From JASFHF01 sp050123375 (GTDB lineage Bacteria; Pseudomonadota; Gammaproteobacteria; UBA12402), in the NCBI GenBank assembly GCA_050123375.1, contig JASFHF010000057.1, forward strand, positions 1 to 7,116: DNA of 7,116 nucleotides. The letters are read 5' to 3'. Positions 6,435 through 7,116 of this stretch are shown here, one piece after another. The first letter of the stretch is position 1, and every line of letters starts with the position of its first letter. Under the pieces are notes generated by a model. The model searched no databases and had not been told where the DNA came from. It saw only the letters and a list, made by a program, of their open reading frames with translations. The translations under genes and the position numbers were made by a program.

Positions 6435-6809
6435 CTAACTCCTCCACAATTTATGTACGTTACAATATTCACGCGCAGAAACTTCAGCTGCATCAATACA
6501 GAAAAATGCTTCTGGCTTATCACCTGGCTTCAAATATTTACGATAAGACACTCCGTCAGCAATCAACTCAACCCATTCGATATAATGCTTTTCTTCCATT
6601 GGATGCGGTACGCTGCCAACTTTCACCAAAAAACCATTCGCTTGTTTTTCAATTACCGGAACATGTTTCTCAGTTTTAAAATCTGCAGTTTGTTCTTCTA
6701 ACTCAACCATTGGTTGTCCACAGCATACCAATTCACCAGCTCCCGTATGCAAAACTTGCACAATATTTCCACAAATTTCACACTTATAAATTTTGTTTAA
6801 CTCCGTCAT
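6435..6809 (-). CDS. dfx: Desulfoferrodoxin (superoxide reductase, two-iron type)
   Basis: This cytoplasmic enzyme reduces superoxide to hydrogen peroxide without making oxygen, a strategy common in anaerobes. It has 124 residues with both domains. The N-terminal desulforedoxin domain binds a rubredoxin-like iron through C10, C13, C29 and C30. The catalytic domain has the Fe(His)4Cys site H49, H69, H75, H119 and C116, with the E47-K48 pair next to H49 that gates the active site in characterised enzymes. All ligands are present, so full activity is expected. It is the first gene of the operon, with AGGAG close upstream of ATG 6809. A long leader with a hairpin precedes it. Its peroxide product is the substrate of the rubrerythrin encoded two genes downstream. 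Confidence 0.96.
   Translation of the reverse strand: MTELNKIYKCEICGNIVQVLHTGAGELVCCGQPMVELEEQTADFKTEKHVPVIEKQANGFLVKVGSVPHPMEEKHYIEWVELIADGVSYRKYLKPGDKPEAFFCIDAAEVSAREYCNVHKLWRS
6438..6444 (-). promoter_or_regulatory. Ribosome binding site fixing the ferritin start
   Basis: GGAGGAG on the minus strand, six bases before ATG 6432, overlaps the last codons (W-R-S) of the desulfoferrodoxin gene. It is the strongest SD in the window and supports coupled translation. Confidence 0.8.
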
Positions 6810-6841
6810 TTAACTCTCCTAATAATAGTTAGAACCTTTAA

Positions 6842-6909
6842 GGGTCGAAGCTTTACATGATTACAAAGCAACAAACAAGGCTTTGTAATTATGTAATAGC
6901 TCACGACCC
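6842..6909. promoter_or_regulatory. Long imperfect hairpin in the leader of the oxygen-defence operon
   Basis: TTACATGATTACAAAGC (6853-6869) pairs with 6880-6896 with one mismatch around a 10-nt loop. The outer stem continues, with small internal loops, through AGCT-type bases to GGGTCG (6842-6847) with CGACCC (6904-6909). A third copy of the 11-mer TTACATGATTA lies on the minus strand at 6936-6926. The arms are too long for a typical dimeric repressor site alone, so this could be a structured mRNA leader, a pair of operators or a small palindromic element. There is no T-tract after it on the minus strand. It matches no riboswitch I recognise. Confidence 0.6.
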
Positions 6910-6948
6910 GCCTACTTCTTCTTTTTAATCATGTAAAACTCCATCCCC

Positions 6949-6976
6949 ATGTTAATTCTTGCACAATTAATGTCAA
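6949..6976 (-). promoter_or_regulatory. Candidate promoter of the desulfoferrodoxin operon
   Basis: On the minus strand a perfect TTGACA (6976-6971) is followed 16 bp later by TAACAT (6954-6949), four of six bases matching the -10 consensus. Transcription would start near 6942, giving a leader of about 130 nt that contains the 6842-6909 hairpin. Confidence 0.45.
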
Positions 6977-7007
6977 TGAATTTAATAAAATTGTAACGGC
7001 AATTTTA

Positions 7008-7040
7008 AAATGTCCCGATTGAGCAATTTAGAAATGTCCC
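7008..7040. repeat. Two direct AAATGTCCC repeats, probable insertion-sequence end
   Basis: AAATGTCCC occurs at 7008-7016 and 7032-7040, 24 bp apart in the same orientation, just before a plus-strand start codon. Repeated TGTCCC motifs next to a transposase gene are a feature I associate with the ends of some ISNCY-type elements. The right end is outside the window. Confidence 0.5.
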
Positions 7041-7088
7041 CTTTTTTGTTTAAATTGACTTCTTTAAAAATAATAAAGGAGTCCAAAA

Positions 7089-7116
7089 ATGGGGAATTTG
7101 CTAACCATGAGTCAAA
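7089..7116 (+). CDS. Start of a plus-strand gene, possibly an ISNCY-type transposase (truncated by window)
   Basis: Only nine codons are visible, reading MGNLLTMSQ. ATG at 7089 has a strong SD, AAAGGAG (7075-7081), seven bases upstream; a second ATG at 7107 lacks a comparable site. A short leader followed by MSQ is how several ISNCY-type transposases with a helix-turn-helix and integrase core begin, and the AAATGTCCC repeats before it agree. The family call rests on little sequence; that a gene starts here is more certain than what it encodes. Confidence 0.5.

Noticed and set aside
6429..6447. Earlier ferritin start at 6447
   Set aside because: It would overlap the desulfoferrodoxin gene by 13 nt and place the strong GGAGGAG site inside the ferritin coding sequence; ATG 6432 fits both the SD and the family N-terminus.
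6399..6701. Plus-strand open frame of 100 codons
   Set aside because: It is antisense to the ferritin and desulfoferrodoxin genes, whose metal ligands are fully conserved, so it is a shadow.
6842..6909. Intrinsic terminator
   Set aside because: On the minus strand there is no T-tract after the stem. On the plus strand a T-rich run follows, but no plus-strand gene lies upstream to terminate.

Overview
The window is AT-rich bacterial DNA in which every confident gene lies on the minus strand, so transcription runs from high to low coordinates. Short intergenic gaps, clear Shine-Dalgarno (SD) sites and a GC-rich palindrome with GTCATCCCGCGG arms at 4724-4760 would fit a reduced, possibly host-associated proteobacterium. 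That taxonomic reading is inference only. The oxygen-defence genes are of the kind typical of anaerobes and microaerophiles.

Layout in order of minus-strand transcription. (1) 6435-6809 desulfoferrodoxin, 5929-6432 ferritin, 5348-5923 two-domain rubrerythrin and 4761-5348 a flavodoxin-fold FMN reductase form a tight operon. The gaps are 2 and 5 nt, then a 1-nt overlap, and each SD lies within the preceding gene. Together they would reduce superoxide to peroxide, peroxide to water, and store the iron that would otherwise drive Fenton chemistry; the flavoprotein is a possible electron carrier. A candidate promoter and a long imperfect hairpin lie upstream (6842-6976). (2) After the GC-rich hairpin comes a 12-helix major facilitator transporter (3453-4706). 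(3) A perfect 54-bp palindrome (3394-3447) abuts the start codon of an AbiEii-type nucleotidyltransferase toxin (2629-3393). The AbiEi antitoxin (2027-2629) follows with a 1-nt overlap, which is the reverse of the usual antitoxin-first order. (4) A TVP38/TMEM64 membrane protein (1284-2009) follows 17 nt behind the antitoxin and ends near a weak terminator-like hairpin. (5) A 461-nt non-coding stretch (823-1283) holds a 123-nt degenerate palindrome. (6) An unrecognised lysine-rich 232-residue protein (124-822) is flanked by inverted copies of the palindrome's arm. (7) At the right edge, on the plus strand, are two direct AAATGTCCC repeats, a strong SD and the first nine codons of an open frame, probably the left end of an insertion sequence.

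The most noteworthy parts are the repeat family around the orphan gene, the perfect palindrome fused to the toxin start, and the structured leader of the oxygen-defence operon. No CRISPR array, tRNA or rRNA was seen.
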